Assembly (NCBI GenBank): GCA_020831805.1
Contig: JAFIFX010000007.1
Location: forward strand, 62,001-126,000
Source: Planctomycetota bacterium
Lineage (GTDB): Bacteria; Planctomycetota; Phycisphaerae; Phycisphaerales; UBA1924
Reading direction: 5' to 3'
DNA: 64,000 nt
Shown here: positions 45,006-54,295 of the stretch, one piece after another
Position numbering within the stretch: position 1 is the first letter of the stretch
How the letters are laid out: each line of letters begins with the position of its first letter
Made by a program: the position numbers and the translations under genes
Notes under the pieces: generated by a model
Told to the model about the DNA's origin: nothing
Database searches by the model: none
The model's input: the letters and a program-made list of their open reading frames with translations, nothing else

Positions 45006-46408
45006 GCGGCGGCCTCCGCTCCGGGCTGGTCCTGGTCCTGGTTCTGGCCCTGGGGCGCGGGCGTCCCCTCGCGGAAGGTCACGCTGACCGTCCCGGCCGC
45101 GTCGTCGTAGACCACCCGCTCGACCAGGGCGTGGACCACGGTGATCCGCTCGCGGACGGTCATCGCGTCCCACACCGGGTCAAAGGCCTCGGCGGCCCCG
45201 AGCAGCTCGTCGGGGTCGATCACCAGGTCGGGCCGCTGCCCGGCGAGCAGCGCGGTGGCCCGGCGTGCGATCTCGTCGAGCGTGCCGTCCCCGGACAGCG
45301 TGTCGCGGATGGTTCCGGCGACGAACTTCTCGAGGTCCGCCGCGGGCAGCGACCGGCACGGGCACGCATCCCGGCCCTGCTTGAGGGCCCGCGAGCAGGC
45401 GTAGTAGCGGTAGCGCCGGGCGCTCTTTCCCCCCTCCCGGACCGAGAAGGTGTGGGTCATCGACGACCCGCACGACCCGCAGCGCACCAAGCCCTTGAGC
45501 AGCGCCCCGTGGACGTTGCGCATCTGCGACCCGCCGCTGCGGCCGTTGAGCCGGAGCTTGGCCTGCGCCCGCTCGAAGGTGTCGTCGTCGATGATCGCCT
45601 CGTGCTCGCCGGGGTAGACCGCGTCCTTGTGCCGGATCCGGCCGGTGTAGAGCACGTTGGTCAGCAGGTGGTAGACGCGGTCCTTGTTCAGGGGCCGGCC
45701 GCCGATCGGCTTGCCGTTGCGGGCGGTCCAGGCCTTGGTGGTCCAGCCCCGGCGGGCGCACTCGCCGACCACCGCCATCATCCCCGCGTCGTCCCGCAGG
45801 TACATCTCGAAGACGGCCCGGACCCGTGCGGCTTCTTTGGCGTTGACGACCAGCTTCGACCCGCCCGGGCCGGGGACCAGGTCGTAGCCCAGCCCCGGCC
45901 GACCCCCGGCCCACTTGCCCTGCCGCCGGGCCCCGGCGATCTTGTCGCGGGTCCGCTCGGAGATCAGCTCGCGCTCGAACTGGGCGAAGGACAGGAGGAT
46001 GTTGAGGGTCAGCCGGCCCATCGAGCTGGTGGTGTTGAAGTGCTGGGTGACCGCGACGAACGACACCTTGTGCGCGTCGAAGGTCTCCATGAGCCGTGAG
46101 AAGTCGGCCAGGGACCGTGACAGACGGTCCACCTTGTAGACCACCACGCAGTCGATCCGGCCCGCCTTGATGTCGGCCAGCAGCCGCTGGAGCCCGGGGC
46201 GGTCGGTGTTGGCCCCGGTGCAGCCGCCATCGTCGTAGCGGTCGGGAAGGCAGATCCAGCCCTGGCTCTTGATGTAGAGCTCGGCGCTGTCGCGCTGGGC
46301 GTCGAGGCTGTTGAACGCCTGGCTGAGCCCCTCCTCGGTGCTCTTGCGGGTGTAGACCGCGCAGCGGACCGGCTTGGCGGCGGGGGCCGTGGCGGGGGTC
46401 GTGGTCAT
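45002..46408 (-). CDS. large serine recombinase
   Basis: The product has 468 residues from ATG 46408. An N-terminal resolvase domain (about 14-165) carries the catalytic Ser23 in YTRKSTEEG and further signatures VVVYKVDRLSRSL and ERELISERT. A recombinase domain follows (GRPLNKDRVYHLLTNVLYTG), then a zinc-ribbon segment, LVRCGSCGSSMTHTF...CSRALKQG. Large serine recombinases integrate and excise phages and elements without host factors. Its start overlaps the DUF2924 stop (ATGA), placing it in a tightly coupled operon. Confidence 0.93.
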   Translation of the reverse strand: MTTTPATAPAAKPVRCAVYTRKSTEEGLSQAFNSLDAQRDSAELYIKSQGWICLPDRYDDGGCTGANTDRPGLQRLLADIKAGRIDCVVVYKVDRLSRSLADFSRLMETFDAHKVSFVAVTQHFNTTSSMGRLTLNILLSFAQFERELISERTRDKIAGARRQGKWAGGRPGLGYDLVPGPGGSKLVVNAKEAARVRAVFEMYLRDDAGMMAVVGECARRGWTTKAWTARNGKPIGGRPLNKDRVYHLLTNVLYTGRIRHKDAVYPGEHEAIIDDDTFERAQAKLRLNGRSGGSQMRNVHGALLKGLVRCGSCGSSMTHTFSVREGGKSARRYRYYACSRALKQGRDACPCRSLPAADLEKFVAGTIRDTLSGDGTLDEIARRATALLAGQRPDLVIDPDELLGAAEAFDPVWDAMTVRERITVVHALVERVVYDDAAGTVSVTFREGTPAPQGQNQDQDQPGAEAAA

Positions 46409-46914
46409 CCCCGGCCCTCCGACGCGGGCCTGGTCAGCCCGAAGAAGTGGTAGCCGTTCCAGTGGCTGCCGGTGATGGCGTGGGCGACGGCCGAGAGGCT
46501 GCGGTACACCGCGCCCTCGTGCTCGAAGCCCTCGGCCAGCACCGTGACCCGGTGGTCCACGCCCTTGTGTGGGCGGACCAGGACCGTCCCGGCGACCGGC
46601 AGCCGGGCGTCCGGGGGCCGGGGCACGACGGTGCCCGTCACGGTGCGGAGGCTCGCCCCGAGGCCGGGGCCGCGGTCTGAGGGCGGCCGGACCCGCAGGT
46701 CCTCGTCGCGGGCGAGTTCTTCGGCCCGGGCGCGGGCCCGCTCGGAGAGCCCGCCCTCGGCCTGGGCCTGCATCCGCCAGGCGATCCGACGGATCAGCCA
46801 GCGCTTGTTGTTGGAGCGGGACGGCTCGCCGAAGACCTCGGCGTAGACCTCCCGCAGCCCGGCGGGTGTCAGGTGCTCGAGGGTGGCGATCCTGCTGGCG
46901 AGCGATCCCGTCAT
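46405..46914 (-). CDS. DUF2924 family protein
   Basis: The 169-residue protein shows the DUF2924 pattern: LTPAGLREVYAEVFGEPSRSNNKRWLIRRIAWRMQAQAEGG in the first half and AGTVLVRPHKGVDHRVTVLAEGFEHEGAVYRSLSAVAHAITGSHWNGYHFFGL in the second. The second half is a small DNA-binding-like domain. DUF2924 genes are typically immediately upstream of large serine recombinases, as here. It overlaps both neighbours by four bases. Confidence 0.85.
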   Translation of the reverse strand: MTGSLASRIATLEHLTPAGLREVYAEVFGEPSRSNNKRWLIRRIAWRMQAQAEGGLSERARARAEELARDEDLRVRPPSDRGPGLGASLRTVTGTVVPRPPDARLPVAGTVLVRPHKGVDHRVTVLAEGFEHEGAVYRSLSAVAHAITGSHWNGYHFFGLTRPASEGRG

Positions 46915-47159
46915 GCCGACCTCCCGTAGGTGCCTGCCGCATCAGCACTTGCAGAGAGGCGGCGTTCACCAGCGGGGACACTCAGGCCCGCGTCGGCGGG
47001 GGAGTCAAGCGATGTCGGGGGGGTCGGCGGGGCTTCCCGGGGCGGGTTGGAGTTGATGAGCAGCCGGGCCAGGCCGACGGCGAGCGCCGCCAACGCCTCG
47101 TCCAGGCGGGTTAAGTGGTGGCGGGTCTCGGGGTCCATGTGAGGACGTTTGGCGGTCAT
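46911..47159 (-). CDS. small helical protein at the head of the recombinase operon
   Basis: The product has 82 residues from ATG 47159. Its first part is a helix (TRHHLTRLDEALAALAVGLARLLINS), followed by a Pro/Ser/Ala-rich tail. It overlaps DUF2924 by four bases. The frame is open further upstream, but that part crosses the 10-bp repeats. No family is known. Confidence 0.55.
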   Translation of the reverse strand: MTAKRPHMDPETRHHLTRLDEALAALAVGLARLLINSNPPREAPPTPPTSLDSPADAGLSVPAGERRLSASADAAGTYGRSA

Positions 47160-47210
47160 GCGGGCGACTATGTCACCCAGCCGCAGCAGCCGCAATGGCA
47201 AATGCGGCCG

Positions 47211-47270
47211 TCGTCCGGATGCGTCCGGATGCGTCCGGCGCGGTCCGGATTCATCCGGATGCGTCTGGCA
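47211..47270. repeat. six tandem 10-bp repeats (iteron-like)
   Basis: Six consecutive ten-base units match GCGTCCGGAT with at most three changes each (units start at 47211, 47221, 47231, 47241, 47251, 47261). They are phased exactly on one helical turn and stand just upstream of the recombinase operon, overlapping the 3' end of the upstream gene. They may bind the element's replication or regulatory protein. Confidence 0.7.
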
Positions 47271-48414
47271 GCTTTGAGGCTGCGCCAGACGACTTATCCA
47301 CAATGGCCGCTCGGATCTTGGCGGCACGTTCGGGATTTCTGCTCGCTACTTCGTCTACGGAATGATGCCACACACCGCCCACCTGCTTGCTATCTACCAA
47401 TCGCCCATCCTTCGCTGCACGCTGCAGGGAACTGCCCTTAATGGCATCTCCAGTTACCGCCTGAAACCATGACCCTACCCGGAACTCTTCATTCTTCGGC
47501 GATGTGCCGGTGGCAGCAGGCGCGACTGACTCCGGTGGTGTCGTCGAGCCACACGTCGCGATACGTTGCCGTATCTGCATCTCAAAGAGGAGTGGCACCA
47601 TCTCCTGAATCCGGTCTTCACACCGAACCTGATGCCAGGAAAGACGCCAGCGGTGGGTCAGATCGTCGTCGTCCGGATCCGGTACCTCGGCATGCGGATC
47701 CAGGTCACGAGCCAGTGCCCGCAGCTCGTCTCTGAACCCCGGGTCCACCTCAAGAGCGAGCTTGGGAATCAGCTCTTCCTGAAGGCGCCCCACGGCCACT
47801 GAAACGGACCGCATGGCCCGATCCCGGACCTCGTGCTCAAAGTGTGTCTGGCAGGTCTTCACCCCGATCGCGAGCAGGTGCGAGACGTGACTGTCCCTCC
47901 CCCGCCAGCCCGCGCTGATGCGCTGAAGCTGGTACGCAGTATCGTCAAACAGACCGACCTCGACGAGGTCCTTCATGCGGATCAGTTTGGCCACCTCTAG
48001 GCCACGCAGCGTCAGCCGAATCGTTGTATTGAGTCGGTTGTGCCACTCGGTGGGCTGTGGAATCGCCCACTGAAACGAGGTGCAGATCGACGGCCAATCG
48101 GGTCGCCCACTGGTCCGATGGTTGTGGAGGGGGCTGAAGCCAGGTCCACGGGGCTCGTACCGAGGGTGATCCTCGTCTCCCGGTGCGGACGCAAGATCGA
48201 CCTCACGGGCTTCAATCCAGCCTCGTCGATCCAACTGCTCAAGTTCCCAGGTGTCGAAGAACGGGCTCTCAATCGGCTGGAGCCAGAAGGGACGCTGGGC
48301 CAGGTATCGAACGCAGGCGATCTCCTGCCAGGTGACGGCCGGCGCGAGACCCAGCACCGAGTCACGAACGAGGTCGTCATCTGGGGAGTCGATCTCTCGG
48401 TCATACGGTCGCAT
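47251..48414 (-). CDS. mobile-element protein of unknown function
   Basis: The product has 387 residues from ATG 48414. The N-terminal third contains WQEIACVRYLAQRPFWLQPIESPFFDTWELEQLD. The C-terminal tail has AIKGSSLQRAAKDGRLVDSKQVGGVWHHSVDEVASR, which looks like an excisionase-type DNA-binding motif. I do not recognise the family. It precedes the recombinase operon on the same strand, with the 10-bp repeats at its 3' end. It may be the element's outermost gene on this side. Confidence 0.6.
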   Translation of the reverse strand: MRPYDREIDSPDDDLVRDSVLGLAPAVTWQEIACVRYLAQRPFWLQPIESPFFDTWELEQLDRRGWIEAREVDLASAPGDEDHPRYEPRGPGFSPLHNHRTSGRPDWPSICTSFQWAIPQPTEWHNRLNTTIRLTLRGLEVAKLIRMKDLVEVGLFDDTAYQLQRISAGWRGRDSHVSHLLAIGVKTCQTHFEHEVRDRAMRSVSVAVGRLQEELIPKLALEVDPGFRDELRALARDLDPHAEVPDPDDDDLTHRWRLSWHQVRCEDRIQEMVPLLFEMQIRQRIATCGSTTPPESVAPAATGTSPKNEEFRVGSWFQAVTGDAIKGSSLQRAAKDGRLVDSKQVGGVWHHSVDEVASRNPERAAKIRAAIVDKSSGAASKLPDASG

Positions 48415-48649
48415 CCGGAGCCTCGTGCACTGACCACATCCTGTCACCCACGACAGGGATACCCACGGTCCAGGCCACTAGATTGCCGGTTTTCTCCTAT
48501 AGTGTCAACTGTTGGACGCGTACGGAGTTCGGACACGAGATCTCCCGAACGCCAAGTGCTTGCTGCGAACGGATTTGCAACTTCACCGTCACGATTCTCC
48601 CCTTGAGATTGTCCCCCAAAGTCACCGAACCCTCCCTTCAGCTGTCCAC

Positions 48650-49513
48650 ATGACCACCGCCGAACGCCAACTCGAAGACCTCCTCATTGAGAAGCTCCGC
48701 GGCCTCAAGTACGACTACCGCACGGACATCCGCGACCGCGAAGCCCTTGAGACCAACTTCCGCCAGAAGTTCGAGGCCCTCAACAGCGTCCGGCTCACCG
48801 ACGGCGAGTTCAAACGCCTCCTCGACGAGGTCGTGACCCAGGATGTCTTCGAGGCCGCACGCCGCCTCCGGGCCCGCGAGGCGTTCATTCGGGACGACGG
48901 CACCCCCCTCAACTACACCCTGGTCAACATCAAGGACTGGTGCAAGAACACCTTCGAGGTCGTCAATCAGGTCCGGATCAACACCGACAACAGCCACCAT
49001 CGCTACGACGTCATGCTCCTGATCAATGGCGTCCCCGTCGTCCAGATCGAGCTCAAGACCCTCGGCCTCAGCCCCCGCCGGGCCATGGAACAGATCGTCG
49101 AGTACAAAAACGACCCGGGCAACGGCTATACCCGAACCCTCCTCTGCTTCGTCCAGCTCTTCGTCGTCAGCAACCGCACCGAAACCCTGTACTTCGCCAA
49201 CAACAACGCCCGCCACTTCGCCTTCGACACGGACGAGCGATTCCTGCCCATCTATACGTTCGCCGACGAGCACAACAAGAAGATCAACCACCTCGACGAC
49301 TTCGCCGAGAAGTTCCTCGCCAAGTGCACCCTCGGCCACATGATCAGCAAGTACATGGTCCCCATCGCCAGCGAGCAGAAGCTCCTGATGATGCGCCCCT
49401 ATCAGATCTACGCCGTCAAGGCCATCATGGACTGCATCAACCAGAACAGCGGCAACGGGTACGGACAGATGCCGTCCAGTTCCGTTAGTGCGTACTCGCA
49501 GATATGGTTGTGA
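48650..49513 (+). pseudogene. hsdR: 5' fragment of type I restriction subunit HsdR
   Basis: The start at ATG 48650 gives MTTAERQLEDLLIEKLRGL and the HSDR_N endonuclease domain. The PD-(D/E)xK-type residues are visible (YDVMLLINGVPVVQIELK). Similarity to HsdR continues to MMRPYQIYAVKAIMDCINQN, just before the Walker A region, and stops at about 49460. The last residues (GQMPSSSVSAYSQIWL) are foreign. A normal HsdR continues for several hundred residues of helicase. The helicase, translocase and most of hsdM are missing here, replaced by the next three genes. Confidence 0.85.
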
Positions 49514-49516
49514 TCT

Positions 49517-50176
49517 ATGGCGCAATCGATCAAAACTCGCCAGCGTGTCGCCGACCACGGAGAGGTTTTCACTCCGGCGTGGATGGTTGAGGCGATGCTC
49601 GATATGGTGAAGGAAGAAACCGAGCGGATCGATTCGCGTTTCCTTGAACCGGCCTGCGGCAGTGGCAACTTCATCGTCCAGATTGTCCGGCGAAAACTCG
49701 CCGCCGTGGAACTCAAGTACGGCAAATCCGATTTCGAGCGGCGGCACTACGCCCTGCTTGCGTTGATGTGTGTCTACGGCATCGAACTGCTGCCCGACAA
49801 TATCGCTGAATGCCGCGCCAACGTGCTGCAAATCTTCGCCGAGTACCTGAACCTGGACGAAGCCAGCGATCTCTACCGCGCCGCGTCCTACGTGCTTACG
49901 GAAAACATCGTCCACGGCGACGCCATGAAAATCCGCACCTGCGACGGACAGGCGATCGTGTTCGCCGAATGGGGCTATCTCGGCAAGGGCAAGTTCCAGC
50001 GGCGCGATTTCCGCCTCGACACGCTCGCCCAGTCATCTGCTTTCAGCGCAACAGACTCACTCTTTGCCGATCTGGGCAGGCACGAGCTATTCCAGCCGGT
50101 CAAATCCTATCCGCCGATGACGATTGGCGATCTCGCCGCGCTGTCGCTCGGCGACGCACCGAGGGAGGCCGTATGA
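49517..50176 (+). CDS. N6-adenine methyltransferase-like small subunit
   Basis: The 219-residue protein begins GEVFTPAWMVEAMLDMVKEE and has the SAM-binding motif FLEPACGSGNF (45-55). It then shows ALLALMCVYGIELLPDNIAECRANVLQ, as in HsdM/Eco57I enzymes. The catalytic NPPY motif is absent; the protein ends after a Pro-rich loop. The next gene, overlapping by four bases, carries NPPY. The two may form one split methyltransferase. It begins about 56 bases after the break in hsdR. Confidence 0.8.
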   Translation: MAQSIKTRQRVADHGEVFTPAWMVEAMLDMVKEETERIDSRFLEPACGSGNFIVQIVRRKLAAVELKYGKSDFERRHYALLALMCVYGIELLPDNIAECRANVLQIFAEYLNLDEASDLYRAASYVLTENIVHGDAMKIRTCDGQAIVFAEWGYLGKGKFQRRDFRLDTLAQSSAFSATDSLFADLGRHELFQPVKSYPPMTIGDLAALSLGDAPREAV

Positions 50177-51762
50177 GTATGCAAGCCAATTTCACGCTGC
50201 GTGGCCGCAACCCGGACGTACTGACCTGCATCGCGAACCTGTCGAACGATGAAGTCTTCACCCCGCCCGAGTTCGCGAATCGAATGCTCGACACGCTCGC
50301 CGAAGCGTGGGCCGCCGACAACAAGGGAGCCGACATCTGGGCCGACAAGACGGTCAGGTTTCTCGACCCCTGCACCAAGTCCGGCGTCTTCCTCCGCGAA
50401 ATCACCAGCCGACTCACCAAGGGGCTCGAACGCCAGATTCCGAACCTCGAAAAGCGCGTCAACCACATTCTGACGAAGCAGGTCTTCGGTATCGCGACCA
50501 CGCACCTGACGAGCCTGCTCGCACGCCGCAGTCTCTATTGCTCGAAGCACGCGCTCGGCGAACACTCAATCACGAAGTCGTTCGCGGACGACGACGGCAA
50601 CGTCTGGTTCAAGCGCATCGAGCACACTTGGGGCGAGACAAAGTGCGAGTTCTGCGAAGCACCGAAAGCGATCTTGGACCGGGGTGACAACACCGAAAAC
50701 TACGCTTACGCGTTTATTCATAGCGGCGACATTAAAGCACGCTGCGTTGAGCTTTTTGGAGATGCCATGCAATTTGATGTCGTGATCGGTAATCCCCCGT
50801 ACCAAATGAAGGGCGGAGCAGGCGGTTCCAGCGACTCATCGATTTACCATTTGTTCGTCCAGCAGGCGATGAAGCTCGAACCGCGATACCTGTCGATGGT
50901 TATTCCATCCCGCTGGCTCGCGGGCGGTCGCGGCCTCGACGACTTTCGAAAGGCAATGCTGGGCTGTAAGCAGCTCCGCCGGCTCGTGGACTTCCCGGTT
51001 TCTAGGGAGGTGTTTCCGAACGTGGAAGTGAAGGGCGGCATCTGCTATTTCCTCTGGTCCGCAGAACACGCCGGTGAGTGCGACGTTACTGTGATTCGCG
51101 GGAAGGAGGAGACAACATCGACCCGACAACTCGACGAGTTCGAAGTGTTCGTCCGCGATCCGCGCGCAATCGGGATCTTGCGGAAGGTGCTGGCAGCTGG
51201 TGATAAGCCGGTTACCAATATCCTTACCGCTGACACGCCGTTCGGTTTGGCAACTAACTTTGACGGGTTCGACGACAAGAAGAAATCCGGTTCCGTTGCG
51301 TTGCACTACGTTCGAGGCGGAAGACGTGACGTTGGCTTTGTACAAAGAAGCACCATCACTAAGAACGCCAACCTAATCGACAAATGGAAGGTTCTAGTTC
51401 CAAAAGCTGGATCAGACGGCGGGCAGAAAATTCCTGACTCAGTGCTCGGAAAGCCGTGGATCAGTCGGCCACCATCTGTCGCTACGCAGACCTTTTTGGC
51501 GTTCTGCGTCGAAACAGAGGACGAAGCACGAAGTGTCCAGTCCTACTATTGCACCAAGTTTTTCAGGCATCTCGTCTCACTACGAAAGCTAACGCAGGAC
51601 GCACTTCGCCCAATGTACGGTTGGGTTCCGATGCAGTCATGGAACCGGTCATGGACTGACGCCGCGCTTTACAAGAAGTACAAGCTGACGAAAGAAGAGA
51701 TTGATTACGTCGAAACTGTGATTCGCCCGATGGACCTGACCACTGAGGCCGATGATGAGTAA
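50173..51762 (+). CDS. Eco57I-type DNA methyltransferase subunit
   Basis: The product has 529 residues from ATG 50173. The opening NDEVFTPPEFANRMLDTLAEAW is methyltransferase-like, FLDPCTKSGVFLREI is an altered SAM motif (Cys/Thr/Lys in place of the usual GxG run) and the catalytic motif NPPYQMKG is at 207-214. A CEFCEAP knuckle lies near 157. The second half, with MVIPSRWLAGGRGLDDFRKAML, fits the Eco57I family's target-recognition region. It overlaps the next gene by 11 bases. The first subunit has the cleaner SAM site. Confidence 0.85.
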   Translation: MSMQANFTLRGRNPDVLTCIANLSNDEVFTPPEFANRMLDTLAEAWAADNKGADIWADKTVRFLDPCTKSGVFLREITSRLTKGLERQIPNLEKRVNHILTKQVFGIATTHLTSLLARRSLYCSKHALGEHSITKSFADDDGNVWFKRIEHTWGETKCEFCEAPKAILDRGDNTENYAYAFIHSGDIKARCVELFGDAMQFDVVIGNPPYQMKGGAGGSSDSSIYHLFVQQAMKLEPRYLSMVIPSRWLAGGRGLDDFRKAMLGCKQLRRLVDFPVSREVFPNVEVKGGICYFLWSAEHAGECDVTVIRGKEETTSTRQLDEFEVFVRDPRAIGILRKVLAAGDKPVTNILTADTPFGLATNFDGFDDKKKSGSVALHYVRGGRRDVGFVQRSTITKNANLIDKWKVLVPKAGSDGGQKIPDSVLGKPWISRPPSVATQTFLAFCVETEDEARSVQSYYCTKFFRHLVSLRKLTQDALRPMYGWVPMQSWNRSWTDAALYKKYKLTKEEIDYVETVIRPMDLTTEADDE

Positions 51763-54292
51763 GACCATCGACGAAATCCTAGCGCCCAAGCCCGAAGCCC
51801 GCCCGCGCATCTACGCCTATTCGATCGCAGACGACGCGCACAAAGGATTGCTGAAGATTGGCCAGACCACGCGGGATGTGAAACAACGTATTGCCGAGCA
51901 GTTGAAAACGGCGGCCATCAAGAACTACAAGATCGAACTGGACGAGCCGGCCGAGCGGGAGGATGGATCGATCTTCTCCGATCATCAGGTCCGCGCTGCA
52001 CTGGTCAAGAAAAAGTTCGCGAACAAGGAACTGGAGTGGGTGCAGTGCTCAGTTGCGGACGTAAAGACGGTGCTGGCGGAACTTCGGACCGGTAAGCGAT
52101 TGAGCGGCACACACCATGAGACCTTCAAGCCCCGCGACGAACAGACGGCGGCGGTGAACAAGACGCACGCCTATTTCCACTCGATCTGGAACGAAGACAT
52201 ACACGCGGTGCCGCGCTTCCTCTGGAACGCGAAGATGCGGTTCGGCAAGACGTTTACCGCGTACCAACTGGCAAAGAAGCTTGGCGCGAAACGCGTGTTG
52301 GTGGTGACGTTCAAGCCCGCGGTTGAGGATGCGTGGCAAACCGATCTGGAGTCGCACGTGGAATTCGACGGGTGGCAGTACATGTCGAAATCATCGGGTA
52401 GCGACCCGACGCAGGTTTCGTCAAAGAAACCGCTGGTTTACTTCGGTTCGTTCCAGGACCTTCTGGGACGCGACAATGCCGGGAACATCAAATCGAACAA
52501 CGAATGGCTGCACAAGGTGAAGTGGGATCTCGTGGTCTTCGACGAATACCACTTCGGCGCGTGGCGTGAGACCGCGAAGGAACTGTTCGAAGGCGAAGAA
52601 GAAGCCGAAGCCAAGAAGGAAGCCAGACTCGAGTACGGCAAGGGGCTTGAGAACGTGAACGAAGACCTTGCCGAGCTTTCGGAAAAGGAAATCGAGTTTC
52701 TTCCGATCACGACGAACGCCTATCTCTACCTCTCGGGGACACCGTTCCGTGCGCTCGCGACGGGCGAGTTTATCGAAGAGCAGATTTTCAATTGGACCTA
52801 CACCGACGAGCAACGCGCCAAGGAGCAGTTCGCGGCGAAGAATCCCGGCAAGTGGAACCCGTACGGCGCGCTCCCGCAGATGCGCCTGCTCACCTACCAG
52901 ATGCCGGAAGAGTTGCTCGCGATCGCGAGCGCGGGCGAGTTTGACGAGTTCGACCTGAACGGGTTTTTCGAAGCGTCGGGCACCGGGGCAAAGGCTCAGT
53001 TCAAGCACAAGAGCGACGTGCAGAAGTGGCTGGACATCATTCGCGGCGGGTACACCGCGAAATCCGTCGAGCACCTGAAAACCGGGACGCGCCCACCGTT
53101 CCCCTATTCGGATGTGCGGTTGCTCCCCTACCTTCAACATTCGTTCTGGTTGCTGCCGAACGTTGCCGCGTGTCACGCGATGGGGAATCTATTGGCGGAG
53201 AAGCAGAATGTGTTTTGGCACGATTACGACGTGGTCGTTGCCGCTGGTGCATCGGCGGGAATTGGTCTAAAGGCACTTCCGCCGGTTCGGGACGCGATCG
53301 GGAGCGGGTTCGATACGAAGACGATCACGCTCTCGTGCGGAAAACTCACGACGGGCGTGACCGTGCCGCAATGGTCGTCGATCCTGATGCTGCGGAATCT
53401 CAAATCGCCAGAGAGCTATTTTCAGGCGGCATTTCGCGTGCAGTCGCCGTGGTCGATCAAGAATCCGAACGGTGACAATCCGAACGAGGAGGAGATTCTT
53501 AAGCCGATCTGTTTTGTGTTTGATTTCGCCCCGACGCGGGCGCTGCAGCAGTTGTCGGAGTACGGGATTGGGCTGTCGCCGAACGAATCGAATCCTGAGA
53601 ACGCCGTCAAGGACTTGGTGTCGTTCCTGCCCGTGCTCGCGTACGACGGCGCGAACATGACGCAGATCGACGCGGGTGGGATTCTGGATATCGCGATGGC
53701 GGGAACATCCGCGACGTTGCTTGCCCGGAAGTGGGTAAGCGCCTTGTTGGTGAACGTGGACAACGACACGCTCCGCCGTGTGCTGGACAATCCCGATGCA
53801 ATGGCAGCAGTCGAGCGAATCGAAGGCTGGCGCTCGCTTGGCGACAACATCATCGAGACGATCATCAACAAGAGCGAGAAGATCAAAGACCTGAAGAAAA
53901 AGGCGAAAGACAAGGGGCTTACGAAGAAGGAACTGAAGGAACTTACCGAGGAAGAGAAGGAGTTCAAGTCCAAACGCAAGCTCGTGCAGGAAAAGCTGAT
54001 TAAGTTCGCGACGAGGATACCAGCGTTCATGTACCTGACCGACTTCCGGGAAAACACGCTTCAAGACGTTATCACGAAGCTGGAGCCCGATCTGTTCCGC
54101 ACTGTGACGGGCTTGACCGTGAAGGACTTCCATCTGCTCGTGAAGCTGAAAGTGTTCAACACGGAACAGATGAATCAGGCCGTCTTCGCGTTCCGTCGCT
54201 ACGAAGACGCATCTCTCCGCTATACCGGGATCGAGAGCCACGAAGGACTAACACACTATGGACTCTACAGCACGGTAGTGGCGAGAGATTGA
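51752..54292 (+). CDS. GIY-YIG (T5orf172-like) superfamily-2 helicase fusion
   Basis: The 846-residue protein has an N-terminal GIY-YIG/T5orf172-like domain (about 19-115, RIYAYSI...LKIGQTTRDVKQR). An SF2 helicase follows with Walker A-type MRFGKT (162-167, Lys166), DEYH (264-267) and SGTPFR (328-333). The second RecA lobe includes TLSCGKLTTGVTVPQW and SYFQAAFRVQSPW. The C-terminus has a Lys/Glu-rich coiled coil (KKKAKDKGLTKKELKELTEEEKEFKSKRK). It is the probable restriction effector: the helicase moves along DNA and the nuclease domain cuts. It begins inside the methyltransferase gene. Confidence 0.82.
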   Translation: MMSKTIDEILAPKPEARPRIYAYSIADDAHKGLLKIGQTTRDVKQRIAEQLKTAAIKNYKIELDEPAEREDGSIFSDHQVRAALVKKKFANKELEWVQCSVADVKTVLAELRTGKRLSGTHHETFKPRDEQTAAVNKTHAYFHSIWNEDIHAVPRFLWNAKMRFGKTFTAYQLAKKLGAKRVLVVTFKPAVEDAWQTDLESHVEFDGWQYMSKSSGSDPTQVSSKKPLVYFGSFQDLLGRDNAGNIKSNNEWLHKVKWDLVVFDEYHFGAWRETAKELFEGEEEAEAKKEARLEYGKGLENVNEDLAELSEKEIEFLPITTNAYLYLSGTPFRALATGEFIEEQIFNWTYTDEQRAKEQFAAKNPGKWNPYGALPQMRLLTYQMPEELLAIASAGEFDEFDLNGFFEASGTGAKAQFKHKSDVQKWLDIIRGGYTAKSVEHLKTGTRPPFPYSDVRLLPYLQHSFWLLPNVAACHAMGNLLAEKQNVFWHDYDVVVAAGASAGIGLKALPPVRDAIGSGFDTKTITLSCGKLTTGVTVPQWSSILMLRNLKSPESYFQAAFRVQSPWSIKNPNGDNPNEEEILKPICFVFDFAPTRALQQLSEYGIGLSPNESNPENAVKDLVSFLPVLAYDGANMTQIDAGGILDIAMAGTSATLLARKWVSALLVNVDNDTLRRVLDNPDAMAAVERIEGWRSLGDNIIETIINKSEKIKDLKKKAKDKGLTKKELKELTEEEKEFKSKRKLVQEKLIKFATRIPAFMYLTDFRENTLQDVITKLEPDLFRTVTGLTVKDFHLLVKLKVFNTEQMNQAVFAFRRYEDASLRYTGIESHEGLTHYGLYSTVVARD

Positions 54293-54295
54293 AGC

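Noticed and set aside
48512..48649. N-terminal extension of the hsdR fragment from 48512
   Set aside because: The added 46 residues do not resemble HsdR, which begins at MTTAERQLEDL.
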